This document shows positions 1 to 11,529 of a stretch of 64,000 nt of DNA, piece after piece. The notes beneath the pieces are model-generated. The model was given only the letters and a program-made list of their open reading frames with translations. It made no database searches and was not told the origin of the DNA. The stretch comes from Lactuca virosa (lineage: Eukaryota > Streptophyta > Magnoliopsida > Asterales > Asteraceae). How positions within the stretch are numbered: the first letter of the stretch is position 1; each line of letters starts with the position of its first letter. The stretch lies in assembly GCA_928212115.1 (NCBI GenBank), contig CAKMRJ010003334.1, forward strand, positions 95,748,224-95,812,223, written 5' to 3'. The translations under genes were made by a program, and so were the position numbers.

Positions 1-1750
1 ATTGATGATCCATCAGGTGTTGCACAAAGATCTGTAACTGCAAAATGATTGTTTTCTGTTCCATTTGTCTGTTGATGTCCCACCTATAAGCAGCCAGTAT
101 AATTTCAAATTATACGTTTAAAATATCATTTGTAATTTCATAAATCATTTGTAGAAGCAAAACAAGATACCTCTGATCCAACTTCACATGTATGAAGAAG
201 CAATCCAGATGTAAAATCCCATAAGCGAACCTACACCACAAGAAAAAATGTCCGATTTATTAGAGTGATAAAAAAATCATAATGGCAATTTTGTAAAAAA
301 GTTAAGGTTGTAATATTTCTCACTGTTGAATCGCCACTTCCAGAGACTAAATACCCCTGTGGAAATTCTTGATTGTAGACAAAGGCTAGACAGGAGACAA
401 ATCTGCCATAGAATATAGAAGCATGAGATGAGTGTAAAGTTAACAAAGACACATCATGTCAAAGTTTAGAAACCATGTTCAACTTCATTATTATTCCCTA
501 GAAAATAAAAAAATAATGGCATTTCCAGTAACTCACTCACTCTGTATGGCCAAGGCAGTAACTTTGTATCTCATGAGCTCCATCTATAGGTTTCTTCGGG
601 AGCATGGTGACCTGTCATTTAGAAAGAAAATAAGAACATGCTTAAGAAAATAGTAATTGCTGACTGTATGATAATAATAATTTGGGTGTGAGAAGTTTAT
701 TATTACACGAATTTTGAAATCGCGGTCAGCAGTAACAATGAACTTCCCATCTGGTGAAAACTCCTGGAAGGTTATAGATCTGTTAGTAATTGTTTAATTG
801 TTTAATTGTTCATTGATCAATGTATGTTTGTTATCAATATTATCAACCACTTACTAGACTAGTGATGATGCTACAATAGTGGGCAAGAAGTGGTGACCCC
901 TTCTTCTGGACTGGTGTTTGATTTTCATGAAGTTCATCCAACTCAACAACCCAAACAACTCCAAATTTATCAGCATAACAAACGAATTGTCCATTGTCAC
1001 TAATGGCAACTGCACTCACTTTCTTCTCTGTTGGCCTTTTGAGTGTCAAAAGTCGATTAATATCAATAAAATCAAGTTTAAATCAACTTAAAAAAGCTAT
1101 GGTGGTATGTTTCCAAGAAACAGAACTTACACAGAATACAGACAGCGCCATGAATCTGTGGCCCAAATCTTAACTACTTTGTCATCCCCAGCAGACACGA
1201 AGACTTTACCCTTTGCACCATAGCGAATTGCTCTGATAGATTCCTTATGATCACAAGCTTCACCTGACTCAGCCCCTAACGTTATCGAGCAACCTTCTCT
1301 GTAAATCAGCAATATAAAAAATGTCAGGTTTATGTCAACTAAATTATACTCACTGTAGCCCAAAATCACTTTTAGCATTCTTTACTTATTTCAATTATAT
1401 GTAGATTTTGTTGCATAATTGCACGTTATCAACTTTTCAATTGCATTGTTTGTTATAAAGTTGAATGACTTGAATCTCGTTAGCAATTTGTTCTCTTAAG
1501 GTTTAATATACATTCGATATGAAGTCGACCGTTTAACATTCAAAGCTCTGATTTACTGCAGAGACGTGGAAACCAACTGATTGAGGAAATAGAAACTTTA
1601 CCTGAGATTGAATACACGGAGCTCACAGCCAACGGCTACAGCAACGGAGTCCTGAGCAGGATGAACGGAGATGAGAGCCGGAGCAACTTCCACTTCCATG
1701 GCTTCTTTATTGTTGCCTTCCGAGGGAATCATAGAATCATCATCCTCCAT
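1..1750 (-). CDS. TRM82: tRNA (guanine-N7)-methyltransferase non-catalytic subunit, WD40 protein (TRM82/WDR4 type), 3' end outside window
   Basis: Eight exons can be placed on the minus strand with GT-AG junctions and a continuous frame: 1750-1602, 1298-1131, 1035-855, 763-707, 611-541, 402-324, 230-171 and 83 to beyond base 1. The start is the ATG at 1750, opening with an acidic MEDDDSMIPSEGNNKEAMEV. WD40 signatures follow in order: SAGDDKVVKIW, KKVSAVAISDNGQFVCYAD, EFSPDGKFIVTADRDFKIR, YCLGHTEFVSCLAF, GSGDSTVRLWDFTSG. The TADRDxKIR and CLGHTEFVS blocks are characteristic of WDR4/Trm82. In this family the protein is the scaffold partner of the TRM8/METTL1 catalytic subunit, which makes m7G46 in the variable loop of tRNAs; location is mainly nuclear. 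About 245 codons are visible; the C-terminal blades lie to the left. Exon borders were placed by eye from splice consensus and frame. Confidence 0.9.
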
Positions 1751-1781
1751 TTCAGCTTGTCAAGGAGTTCTTCCCGAATCC

Positions 1782-1789
1782 TAGGGTTT
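1782..1789 (-). promoter_or_regulatory. Telo-box (AAACCCTA) just upstream of the TRM82/WDR4 start
   Basis: The minus strand reads AAACCCTA about 32 bases before the start codon at 1750. Telo-boxes near the transcription start are common in plant genes for ribosome and translation functions, which fits a tRNA-modification subunit. That it acts here is inference from position only. Confidence 0.5.
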
Positions 1790-1984
1790 AATGGCGGTTT
1801 AAAGTTTTGATATTATGTTCTGCATAATACTTCCATAGTCTCGCACTTCAAGTCTTCAACTTCCGTTCCAATTGTCTTCCACTTAAAAGCCAATGGGCTT
1901 CAAGCCCAATAAAAAGCTTGAACAGTTTCAATTAAAATACTTTTTCCAACTTTTATCATTTTGTTTAAGTTTAGTAATTTTTTT

Positions 1985-2115
1985 ATTTTTGTACACATTT
2001 CACCGTTTAATTTGTTATATGTGTTTACATATTGTCATTGTCACCGACTATAGCAGGTGACAATGGTAATATGTGAACAAATTAACAAGTTAAATGATTA
2101 AATGTGTACGAAAAA
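1985..2115. mobile_element. Palindromic MITE, copy 1 (diverged arms)
   Basis: Two arms of about 60 bases that begin with TACACATTT face each other around a centre near CTATAGCAGGTGAC. Same family as the better copy at 2981-3098; arms here carry several mismatches. No coding potential. Confidence 0.65.
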
Positions 2116-2171
2116 AAAAGTTGCGTGAACATAACGAAAAGTTAGTTATACTGATAAGTCATTTTCCCCCA

Positions 2172-2950
2172 CTTTTAATAGCTATTTTATTTTTCATATT
2201 TGTTTGAATTATTTTTTCAAAATTTATTTTTAAAATATCCATAATTTCCTAAATATTAATTAAATATTGATCAATTTTAAACTTTACTTTTTAATTAATA
2301 AATATATTTTTGATTTGTGAAATATTTTATATAGCCTCTTATAATTTTTTTATTTTGTTTTTAAGCATATACAATATTTTTAAAGTAAATAATATCTAAC
2401 AATAAAATTAAACAAATTATATATGTAACAATAAGTATGGATGATCTTTTAAAAAAATAAAAAGAAAATATTACTTAGCAAAATAAAAAAACACAAAAAA
2501 ATAATCTATATAATGTAAATATTTTAAAATTATTCCAACTTTTTAATATTTTTTAATTAGAAGTTTATAAACTTTTAATTTTTCTAATACAATGTTTATA
2601 CTAGTATTTAACGAAAGTATTTAATATGTTATAAAAAATATTAAACTATCATACAAAATCTGTAAAACACTTTAAAAATGTTGTAAAAGAAAGTTTAGAA
2701 ATAAATGTATGAAAGTTATAAAAAATATATGAAAATGTAAAAAAAAAAAACAAGTTAAATACATGTAAGAAAATTTTAAATCATTTATAAAATATTTGGT
2801 TTAAAATTACTTGTATTACAATTATATAAAAGAATAAAAAAGGTTATAAACAAAGATTTAAAATACTGTATTAGAAAACCTGTAGGAAAAAAATATCATA
2901 AAAATGTTGTAAAAAATTATAAAAAAATTTAAGAAATTTGTAAAAAAAAT
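2172..2950. other. Very AT-rich intergenic DNA
   Basis: Almost only A and T, with short runs such as TATAAAAAATAT and no frame longer than chance. I see no gene, TIR element or RNA gene. Confidence 0.6.
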
Positions 2951-2980
2951 GTTCACATTTAGGTAAGTTAGTTTCTTTTG

Positions 2981-3098
2981 TACACATTTGACCATTTAAC
3001 TAGTTAAATGTGTTAACATATTACCATTATCATCTGCTATAGCAGATGATAATGGTAATATGTGAACACATTTAACAAGTTAAATGGTCAAATGTGTA
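2981..3098. mobile_element. Palindromic MITE, copy 2 (near-perfect hairpin)
   Basis: Nearly perfect inverted repeat: about 59-base arms starting TACACATTTGACCATTTAAC meet at TGCTATAGCA (centre 3039/3040). A transcript would form one long hairpin. Related to copy 1 at 1985-2115. Superfamily not assignable because no target duplication was clear. Confidence 0.75.
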
Positions 3099-3405
3099 AA
3101 AAAAAAAAAAATAAAGTTACCTAAACGTGAACAAGACGAACATATAATTACCCTCGCAAGTCATTTTCCATTTTAAAAATATGATACTATTTTATATGAT
3201 AGAAAAAATATTAAGATGCTATAATAAAATATATTGTCATTTCTTATCTTTAGTTTTTTATTTTTATTTTTATTCGATAAACTAAATCATAATCTTGTCG
3301 AACTTATTTTGAACGCCTTTTATTATTCCGACATGTAATTTATTTTTCATCATTGTAGTTGAACCTTTAATAATCCATGATTTTATTGTTTGTAACATTA
3401 TCCTT

Positions 3406-3537
3406 TTTTTTGAAACGGCAAATCAAACCTACTCCTAAATTACACCTTAAATCCACCTATGTCCACGACGGGACTTGAACCCTCAACCTCAAGAAGGGAG
3501 GACACCACCAGATATCGCTGGACTAAAAGCCCTTTGG
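3406..3537 (-). mobile_element. tRNA-derived SINE with target-site duplication
   Basis: On the minus strand the element starts ACCAAAGGGCTTTTAGTCCA (A-box-like TTAGTCCAGCGAT), has the B-box-like GGTTCAAGTCC about 45 bases on, and ends in an A-run after TTGCCGTTTC. It is bounded by a 15-bp direct repeat, TGTAACATTATCCTT, at 3391-3405 and 3538-3552. A/B boxes, A tail and target duplication together define a Pol III SINE moved by LINE machinery. It is not a functional tRNA gene. Confidence 0.85.
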
Positions 3538-3552
3538 TGTAACATTATCCTT

Positions 3553-4247
3553 TAAACTTCTTTCAAGTGGTGATATAAAAATTATTTAGAGAGGTAAAGA
3601 ATTCAAATCTAAGAACACGTGAAACTCTTATGACAAGCTATACATGAAATATTACAAGTAAGAACATTCTCTTCAAAATCAATGTTAGAGTTAGGGTATT
3701 TAGCGTACATTATGTTTATCTAAGGTTTTGGGCCAAATTGGATTGGTGAAGGCATGTCTTACTTTCTCAAGTTCTTTTGTAAATGAAAGTCAAACATTAG
3801 AATTCTAGGTGCGAGAGGTGATGATCTGTTATATCTATTGTTGTTTATATTTATTATCCATGGAGGATCTTCATAGGCCGTGGAAGATGTAATGACTCAT
3901 ACTTATTTTAGATGTGTAGATATCGATAATGAAGGTTTGTCTGTTTCTCATTTGTTTTACATTGGTGATGTTTGTTTTTTAGCAGGTAGAATGATTAGAA
4001 TGTTGGAAACCTTGTGCTGGTTTTTATAGTGATTTTTTCTTAACTGTGGGGTTTGAAGATTAATCTTCAAAGTCGAATCCTTTTGGTGTATGTTTGGTTT
4101 GGATGATGTAAATCATTTAGCCTTCTATTATGGGTTGTAGCTCGACTTCCTTTCTTTTTAAGTATCTTCCTTTCCGGGTACGTTCAAATATGTATTGGGT
4201 GAAAGGTGGAGAGTGGTGAATAATAGATTTAAGAAGAAACTGGCTAA
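3553..4247. other. Intergenic DNA, no gene seen
   Basis: Moderately AT-rich, stops in all frames, no TIRs or splice-supported exons. Some stretches read like eroded coding sequence, but nothing recognisable. Confidence 0.5.
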
Positions 4248-4351
4248 TTTTTTTTTTTTTTTTTGAACTAGCAAATATAAATATTATAATCTACTCCTAA
4301 ACTAACACATAATTCCACCTATGTCCACCACGGGACTTCAACCCTCAACCT
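4248..4351 (-). mobile_element. 5'-truncated SINE copy
   Basis: Same family as 3406-3537: the T-run at 4248-4264 is the A tail, followed by the TCTACTCCTAAACT block, CACCTATGTCCACCACGGGA and the reversed B box with one change. The copy stops after CCTCAACCTCAAG, so the A-box end is missing. Confidence 0.75.
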
Positions 4352-5633
4352 CAAGTGGGAAATGAAAATTCTTTCCTATTGAATGTCAAATAATCCTTTT
4401 GAAATTAGTTAGTTTAAGCATGTACTTGATGTCTATCTTTAAAGTTTCCGAAAGTATCGTGTTCATTTGGGTGGAGAAACTCATGAAAGGAAGAACAATT
4501 TAGTTAAATGGGAAATTGGGTTAACTTTTAAGTAAAAAAGTGGTTTGGGTATGGAGGCCTTTCTACATTTAATTGTGCTTTATTGCATTGGAGATTTGTT
4601 AATGACGTTAACCCATTGTGTGTTTAATGTTATTAAAGTTATTCATTATTTTCAAGGCTATTTGGGTTCTACGCCACAAACTCGCTTGGTGTTTGGTATA
4701 TAATTGCCGAAGATATCCACCGGCTACACGATACATTATTCTACTTCATTCTATCTTACAGAAAGATTGGTGATGAGTCGAATTTTATTTTATTTTTTTT
4801 CTTTTCTGGAAGGAGGTTCTGAAACCAACAAAATTTTGTCTTTTGGTTTAAAAGGTCCCTTATTTTTTTTTTGTATTTTTTTTTTTGTATTGTAGGTTAC
4901 TAAACTATGAAAATTGGTATAAAAAACGTCAAATGTGAAGTGGTAAGCCGGTTGTTCTTCTTAGTCGGCATCTTGATCATCATATATGGTCCACGTGGCA
5001 TGCTGAGAACGTCCACATAGATTTTCTATAATAAATATAGTTTTATTAAATTAAAATAAAATAAAAACAAAAAAATCAAACCCAGATCTTGAACAACATC
5101 TCCTGAACATCTATAGTTTGCCCCATCTTCAACCTTGACCACGGTGGATGCAAGGTACCAAATCCTTCTCTTTCACACCTTCAAATCCAACCTTCTTCGC
5201 CACTTCAACAATGTCGGAGTAGCTCCTCGACCATATAGTACTTTGCTCATATGAGAAGCGGGTAATATATCCATAAATCGAGCATAAAAAACATCAAGGT
5301 ACGGCTCTTGCAAGCTTTTGGAATCTCACTCAGCTTGAGCATTTGGAGCTCCAATGGAAGAACATATGGGGTCCTGCCTAGCTGTATCTGCCAACATAAC
5401 CGGAAAAATAACACGATTTTTTGGGTCTGATGAATTTCTAGGTCTTGATACTTGCATTTGGCGTTGAATCATCTCAAAGGTGAGCTAATATGTTTATCAG
5501 GCTTGTAACTTTAATCTTTATGAGTTAAAAGTCTGAAACTCAACTGAAATATTGAAATTTTACTCAACATGGATCATTAGATTTGTAGGCATAGACCTAA
5601 CAAAAATTGAAATAAATTAGGAACCTAGCACTT
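4352..5633. other. Intergenic DNA with no assignable gene
   Basis: Contains T-rich runs near 4790-4890 and a stretch at about 5080-5390 that, read on the minus strand, has a short open segment (ending near PTLLKWRRRLDLKV) before stops. I do not recognise it; it could be an eroded gene or transposon scrap. Confidence 0.4.
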
Positions 5634-5741
5634 GATCATCGCCGAAGGATTTGTTTGCCGGCAGTCTAAGTTCTTTAGTTCGAAGAAGATCATCGCCGAA
5701 GAATTTGTTCGCTGACAGTCTAAGTTCTTTAGTTCGAAGAA
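5634..5741. repeat. Two tandem copies of a 54-bp unit
   Basis: Units 5634-5687 and 5688-5741 both begin GATCATCGCCGAAG and end AGTTCTTTAGTTCGAAGAA, with about four substitutions between them. No function visible. Confidence 0.8.
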
Positions 5742-7597
5742 GATTGATAAGAAACATAGATGATTTAACAAGTTGTGTGGTGTGATATTGGTGGAATTCG
5801 TTGTGGTATTTGAGGTCGATGGATGGAGGGGTAAATCGGTAAGAGTTCTGAAACAGAGAGAATGCATATGTTTTTTTTTCCGTTTTTTAGAGATGGAACC
5901 ATCATTATACATTGGGGAAGAAATACGAAGAGGAGAGAAAGAAGAAGCATTGCGGTAGACTTCGTAGAGAGAGAGAGAGATTTGTTACACAAAAGTGAAA
6001 AAAAGCCATGTAATCTAGATTTAACCAGTGAAACCGGGAAAAATGCATTCATTACCCTATTTAACAGGTCAATTCTAAGTTTAATGGTTTACACTACAAA
6101 AAATATATACGAGGGACATTTTAAAACAAAACTCAAAAGTTGATTGGGTTACAATAACATTTACAATAACATTTACCCTAAAAAATATCATTCTTATTGG
6201 GTATTTTCCTAGACTATTCTTGCTTGAAAGTGAAAACCGCAACATTAAATATAGATGGTCAAATCAAGGAAACATATGGAATTAGTGTAGAAACGTGTGT
6301 GGTTTGTGGGGAGGGGGATGATAAGATCAAGCACACAACACTACTATTCAATCACAATACAATTATTACTTGTTTGTAATAATTATGATATATCGATTTT
6401 TGTCAAATATGTAAATAGTATATGTATTGTGTGTATAACAAAAAGGTCAATGATGCATAATAGCATCCAATATGTATTTGTTACGTATGTGTCATTTGTA
6501 ATAATGCAGTAATGTAGAATAATATGTATAATTGACTAACAACAGTTAGTCATATGTCGTGTCTGTAAAATAATGTTTATATAAGAATCATTGATCCCTT
6601 GAAATACAACATAACGAAAAATTTTGAAATGAGTTTACTCTCAAATTTGTCTATTGAAGTTTATAACTTTTGAATAGCATATCACCTGCCCTAAACATAT
6701 TATCCACATATTATCCAAATAATATCATCCAACTATCCTAGAATTCGACAAGCAGACGAATACTCTCTAATAAATGAATGTTTTATTTTCCACTTGTCAC
6801 ACTCATTTAATTTGTCAAATGTTATTTTGTATTTATTTTGAATTAATTATTTTTCTACATGTCAATTTATGAGTTTTTCTATTTTATTAAATTTCACATA
6901 ATATTTTAAAATAATAATTGCAATAAATGTAGTAATAAATGAATATCAGTTTCATTAATGAACATACATTTTAATTTCAAAATTCTCAAAATTAAAGCTT
7001 ATTAATTTTCTTTTATTTATTTAAATTATTTGTTTAAATTTAAAAGATAAAACATTTACATTATAATAATTTATTATTTTTTTATTTTCTTATAAATTCA
7101 AAGTTCTCAAATATTTTGATCTTTGTATTTAACTTTTTTTTAATTAACTCATGTAATACATGAGTCTCACAACTAATATCATATAATTCGAAGATCACAT
7201 TTATCTACTTTTATTATTATTTATTATTTTGAAAAGTTATTGTATTTTGTGAAAAATTTGCGAACCAAGAGAATACATCATTTTGAACTTTTTGAAGTTT
7301 CTTTTGTGTCGGTTCCACTAGATTTTCTATCGGCAAAGTCGCTCTGACTTGTGGGTTCCTACTTCTTTGAATAAATTTGCGCCTATAAAAATTAATATTT
7401 TGATTTGAGGGGTTTTATTTAATCGTATCCCTACTAGAACTAATATATCGATTTAGAGATGAATTCCTATCCTTACCGTGGATACCAGATTGTAGATGTT
7501 CAACATTTATTTATTGGTTTTGAGGTGGTCGGTCAAGTTTGGTCTCGTGTTCGTCGTGTTCGCCGATAGGACCTTGTTTTTCTGAATTTTTATTCGA
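5742..7597. other. AT-rich intergenic DNA, no gene seen
   Basis: Short overlapping frames exist on both strands near 5770-6140, but they share the same bases and lack conserved motifs or splice signals. From 6650 to 7250 the sequence is strongly AT-rich. Nothing else supported. Confidence 0.5.
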
Positions 7598-7610
7598 TTC
7601 AAACCTGTTA

Positions 7611-7772
7611 TTTTATTATTATTATTATTATTTTATTATTATTTTTTTAAAGGCAAATCTAACTTACTCCTAAACTCCACATTAAATCCACATATATTCA
7701 CAACGGAAATTGAACCCTCAACCTCAAGAAGAGATGACAACATTGGATACCGCTGGGCTAGAAGTCCTTTGG
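7611..7772 (-). mobile_element. SINE copy flanked by 13-bp target duplication
   Basis: Same SINE family, minus strand, starting ACCAAAGGACTTCTAGCCCA and ending in T/A-rich tail sequence. The 13-bp repeat TTCAAACCTGTTA lies at 7598-7610 and 7773-7785, immediately outside. B box reads GGTTCAATTTCC, so diverged. Confidence 0.8.
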
Positions 7773-8020
7773 TTCAAACCTGTTAACGTGAGTGGATTCT
7801 CGGACCATGACTATTATGAAACATGATTATTATTATTTTTTTTAAAGACAAATCTAACCTACTCCTAAACTCAACATTAAATTCACATATATCCACAACG
7901 GGAGTTGAACCCTCAACCTTAAGAAGAGATGACAACATTGGATACCGCTGGGCTAGAAGTCCTTTGGTTCAAACCTGTTAATGTGAGTGGATTCTCGGAC
8001 CATGACTATTATGAAACATG
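7631..8020. repeat. Tandem duplication (2 x about 195 bp) of SINE plus 3' flank
   Basis: 7631-7825 and 7826-8020 match nearly throughout. Each unit holds most of a SINE and the same downstream 40 bases ending GACTATTATGAAACATG. A third TTCAAACCTGTTA at 7968-7980 follows the second SINE. The duplicated unit includes target duplication and host flank, so it arose after SINE insertion and not by a second insertion. Confidence 0.85.
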
Positions 8021-8203
8021 CGGCTTTGGATGTTATTTGCATGATATGGGTTTTGTGGACGTAGTACCTTCAAAACAATAAGATTATAACCAATTGAGTT
8101 TTGTTGTTACAAAATCCTATTTCGGCTATTACACTGGAATTGTCTATTTGCATTCGATAGCTTTTGGTAAGTTTCTATATAATTTAACAATTCCAAAAAA
8201 ACC

Positions 8204-8367
8204 CAGTGGCGGACCTTAGTGGGGCATTTGGGGTCCCGGGCCACTGCTCAATTTCCGGCACGCAGTGTAAATTTTTTTTTTTTTTTTTTTTTTTGGTTTT
8301 TTCTATTAGGTGCACCCGCTTGAAGTACGGGGGACACCCCTACTAAAACAGTCTGCGTCCGCCGCTG
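8204..8367. mobile_element. hAT-type MITE, 164 bp
   Basis: Terminal inverted repeats CAGTGGCGGACCT and the reverse of CGTCCGCCGCTG, bounded by a perfect 8-bp duplication AAAAAACC at 8196-8203 and 8368-8375. An 8-bp duplication with CAGYGGCGGA ends is typical of hAT non-autonomous elements. The interior holds a long T-run (8272-8294) and no ORF. Confidence 0.9.
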
Positions 8368-8729
8368 AAAAAACCTATCCTATAAGTTTATAGTCAAATA
8401 AAGGACCCATTTGTCAAAAAAAAACAATCTTTATTTTACAAAATATTCTTTTATTTTATTGCAGGCACATAACACATTTATTTTTAAAACATATTTCCAA
8501 AATCGACGTGGCTGGAAATGCATTTAGAAAGTTTTTTTTTGTCATACATTACATTAATAAATTATTTATTAAAAAACCATTTAAATAACTACTTATCAGA
8601 TTTTAAAAGCAAATAGCGTAAACGAATATAACCCTTGTATCTAAAGCCATATCATATGATTTATTGACATAAATCCCGATAGATTTCACCAAAGTCAAAC
8701 AAAACATAAACAAGAACAAAACACAACCC

Positions 8730-9761
8730 CTAAATCCTCAACTCAGCACACCCAAGAATCGTTCCCCGGCACCGAGTCATCGCCGCCGCCTGCCGCCACA
8801 CGGGCCGCTCACTCCCAAGTGTCAAAACATCAACATCCGACATCTTCTTGATATCACAATTCCATCTTTCAGGTCCAATCACACCACCAATCACATAAAC
8901 ATCATCCCCAAAACCCATCATAGCAAACCCAATTCTTTTCTTGAATTCAGAAGCCGAAATCACTGCTTTACTAACCTCTTTCTCTTGCCTATATATAACC
9001 CCATGACTCATCACATACAACGAACCCTTAACCACCGCCATGGGACCCTGAACCCACGAATGCTCATGAACCGTCCACCCGTCCCTCCCCAAAACCTGAA
9101 CCGTGGTCAAACCCTTGTGAACCACATGCATCTGACCATCAATCACAAGCCCTGAACACGCGGAGTTATGAGTATGGTGGAGGTCCGGAATCGACACCCA
9201 AACATCCTTTTCCGGGTTGTAGATCTCCGCCATGGAGATCGATTTCCGGCAGGTTGTGAAACCTCCGGCCACCACGATCTTCCCATCTAAAACACAACAC
9301 GCAAACATCGCACGTGGGACAATCATGGAAGCCCGTGGGGCCCACCGCCGGACGATCGGGTCATACGCCCAGACCTCGTTTGTTGCGAAACTCCCGTCTT
9401 GGTCACCGGTCAACGGGTCAACGGCGTCACTGCCGCCACCCAGAACAAACAACTTTCCGGCGGTGGAGACGACACCAAAGTGGGCCAGGTTGCGGACTCT
9501 CGAGGGCAATATCGGAAGTGTAAGCCAAATGTCGCGGTTTGGGTCGTAGAGTTGCCACATGTTTTCAGGGTCGAACGCGCATACGCATAAAAAGTCTTCC
9601 GTGGCTTTGACTTCTTTACGCGCTTTGTATAGCTCGGTGCTGTGGACCGCATCCCGCCATGCACGGGACACAAGTTCGAGTCTCGGGTGGAGGTAGAATG
9701 GGACCCGCGCAAGACACCTCAGCGCCACTGCATCAGGAAGACCTTCTATCAGAACTGCCAT
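8730..9761 (-). CDS. SKIP30: F-box/kelch-repeat protein, SKIP30-like
   Basis: Single coding exon, 343 codons. The first in-frame ATG is at 9761 (MAVLIEGLPDAVALRCLARV); the frame stays open to a GTG at 9773, which is not a plant start. Residues about 5-50 form the F-box (LPDAVALRCLARVPFYLHP, LVSRAWRDAV). Kelch blades follow: KLFVLGGGSDAVDP, NEVWAYDPIVRRWAPRASM, KIVVAGGFTTCRKSISMAEI, KDVWVSIPDL, VYVIGGVIGPERWN. Size and motifs fit Arabidopsis SKIP30 (about 350 residues). In the family the F-box binds ASK/SKP1 in an SCF ubiquitin ligase and the kelch domain binds the target; the substrate cannot be told from sequence. The assignment to this branch is from memory of the Arabidopsis protein. Confidence 0.92.
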   Translation of the reverse strand: MAVLIEGLPDAVALRCLARVPFYLHPRLELVSRAWRDAVHSTELYKARKEVKATEDFLCVCAFDPENMWQLYDPNRDIWLTLPILPSRVRNLAHFGVVSTAGKLFVLGGGSDAVDPLTGDQDGSFATNEVWAYDPIVRRWAPRASMIVPRAMFACCVLDGKIVVAGGFTTCRKSISMAEIYNPEKDVWVSIPDLHHTHNSACSGLVIDGQMHVVHKGLTTVQVLGRDGWTVHEHSWVQGPMAVVKGSLYVMSHGVIYRQEKEVSKAVISASEFKKRIGFAMMGFGDDVYVIGGVIGPERWNCDIKKMSDVDVLTLGSERPVWRQAAAMTRCRGTILGCAELRI

Positions 9762-11460
9762 TATTTCAAACACTCAATAATCTTGTAACCTGGAAAGAAC
9801 AAACCAACAAAACAAAATCACTTTTTAACAGCAACGTAATTTCATTTATTCGTGTATTATAATTTATAGCATCCTAGTTTCAAATCTTTCTATTACAGCA
9901 TTGTACTTTCAATTGTATTATTATTAAGACATTGTAATTTGAAAAATCTAACTACTTATATCAGTGAAAATTGCTTTGTATTTACTTTTACAATGTTGTA
10001 ATAGGAAGAAATGATAAACAAAATCAATGAAGTAATATTTCTTGCATTTAATCCTTTGTGTATATATACTAATACATAGGGGGAAAGAGGACTAACCTTA
10101 GAGTTCAAAAAGAAACTTAGCTTTGTCTTCACGTTCAAGAATCAAGATCCTGTGAGGTTGCAAGTGGCAACTTGTTGTCGTTAAATTTCAGTCTTCTAAT
10201 CACAAATTCAAAAGGTGAAGGTATTTGTTTTTGTTATATTGCCCCTGAGAAATTTCAACAACAATTATGCACGACATGCATCAAAGAAGAACAATTAAAC
10301 AAAGATGTATCAAATATTTGAAAATAACAAAGGCCATATCAACAAGCCATGGTCTTTTCTCGCTACACATTCCAAACAAAATATAGAAAAGTGATATTAC
10401 ATAAAACACATCTCACAGAAGATCATTTGTTTCTAGCTATGGATGTGGCATGAAGAAACTGGTTCCATGTAGCCTGTAGGTCTTAAGAAAGGAAACAACC
10501 ATTAATGGAGTTTAGCTTCATACTTCTATGGAAACAAGGTTCATCAATTATCTAAAAGCTGGAAAATTTTAGAACTATGAGACCCTTATTAATCCAAAGT
10601 TATTGGCTTCTAAATGTTTTTTAGTTAATTTGAAATTTATTATGTCCGTTAGCACTTTCTGCTTGGGGAATTACATGTAAACATACAGTACAAAGAGCAA
10701 AAAAGATCTATGTTAATTCTATTACCCCATTTGTCGCAAAACAAATGCATCAAATTTCACTTCTTGACGAAATTCCAGGCCAAATTATATGTTTTGCCCA
10801 TTAATAATCATTACATTAATTCAAGAACATCGATTTAATACAAAAGAATCCCCGTCTATTGTTATTATTGACGGGTATTTTATTTATTTTAAGCTTTGCA
10901 AGATTGGGGTAAATTGTGATACCGCCAAACCACATTAAGATCAATGTAAAAACCCAATCAAGACAAATTCGTGTGTGCAAGTTCAACGTTTGCAAATGCA
11001 ATTAAAATCACAGAGCATCAAACGTTCAAATCATTAATCAATACCCCCAAAAAAAATCAAGGAAATCAATCAACGCAAACGCTAAATTGAACAACAATAC
11101 CCCAAATTAATCAAATTCAAAAACCTGTTTCCGCGATTGCAACAGAGCAGATTATACGGCTGCTTCCGAATTCAGGCTATAACTCGATATATATTGGTCG
11201 GAAAAACAAGTAAAAATTATTCATAAAATCAAAGCGGTGCAGCAATTTTACCTTGAAACCCAGATTTGACCCCAAATTCCTCAATGATTCATCAAGAAAT
11301 GGCTGCGAAGAAAGGGCAATTGCTGTTGTTGTTGTTGTATGAAGAAGATATATGGAGGAAGGGCACGGAGAGGAGAAGTGTTTGGTTAGTGTTACAGACG
11401 AGATGTTTAAGAATTCGATTCGTAGAGAGAGACATAGGGTGAGAGAGAAAGATCGTGTGT
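9762..11460 (-). promoter_or_regulatory. SKIP30-like 5' leader with probable introns, upstream ORF and promoter
   Basis: On the minus strand an acceptor CTTTCCAG lies about 30 bases before the start codon (near 9790). A possible small leader exon lies at about 10150-10097 (after AACCTCACAG, before GTTAGTC). A first leader exon probably ends near 11253 at TTTCAAG/GTAAAATTG and starts near 11460, rich in CTCTCT and CAACAA as plant leaders often are. It contains a 47-codon ATG frame (opening MSLSTNRILKHL) ending at 11292. Exon borders are inference; a cDNA would decide. Confidence 0.5.
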
Positions 11461-11529
11461 GAAATGTAGAAAGAATTTTTTATAATAAACTGGAAAATTT
11501 TCTTATAAAATATCAAAAAGTATATTCCT

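Noticed and set aside
3406..3537. A tRNA gene, because of A and B boxes
   Set aside because: No cloverleaf, has an A tail and a 15-bp target duplication, so it is a SINE.
5765..6143. Overlapping frames on both strands
   Set aside because: Mutually overlapping, no motif, no splice signals of a gene model.
9232..9712. Four other frames over the F-box/kelch gene
   Set aside because: Shadows of the real minus-strand exon, favoured by its GC content.
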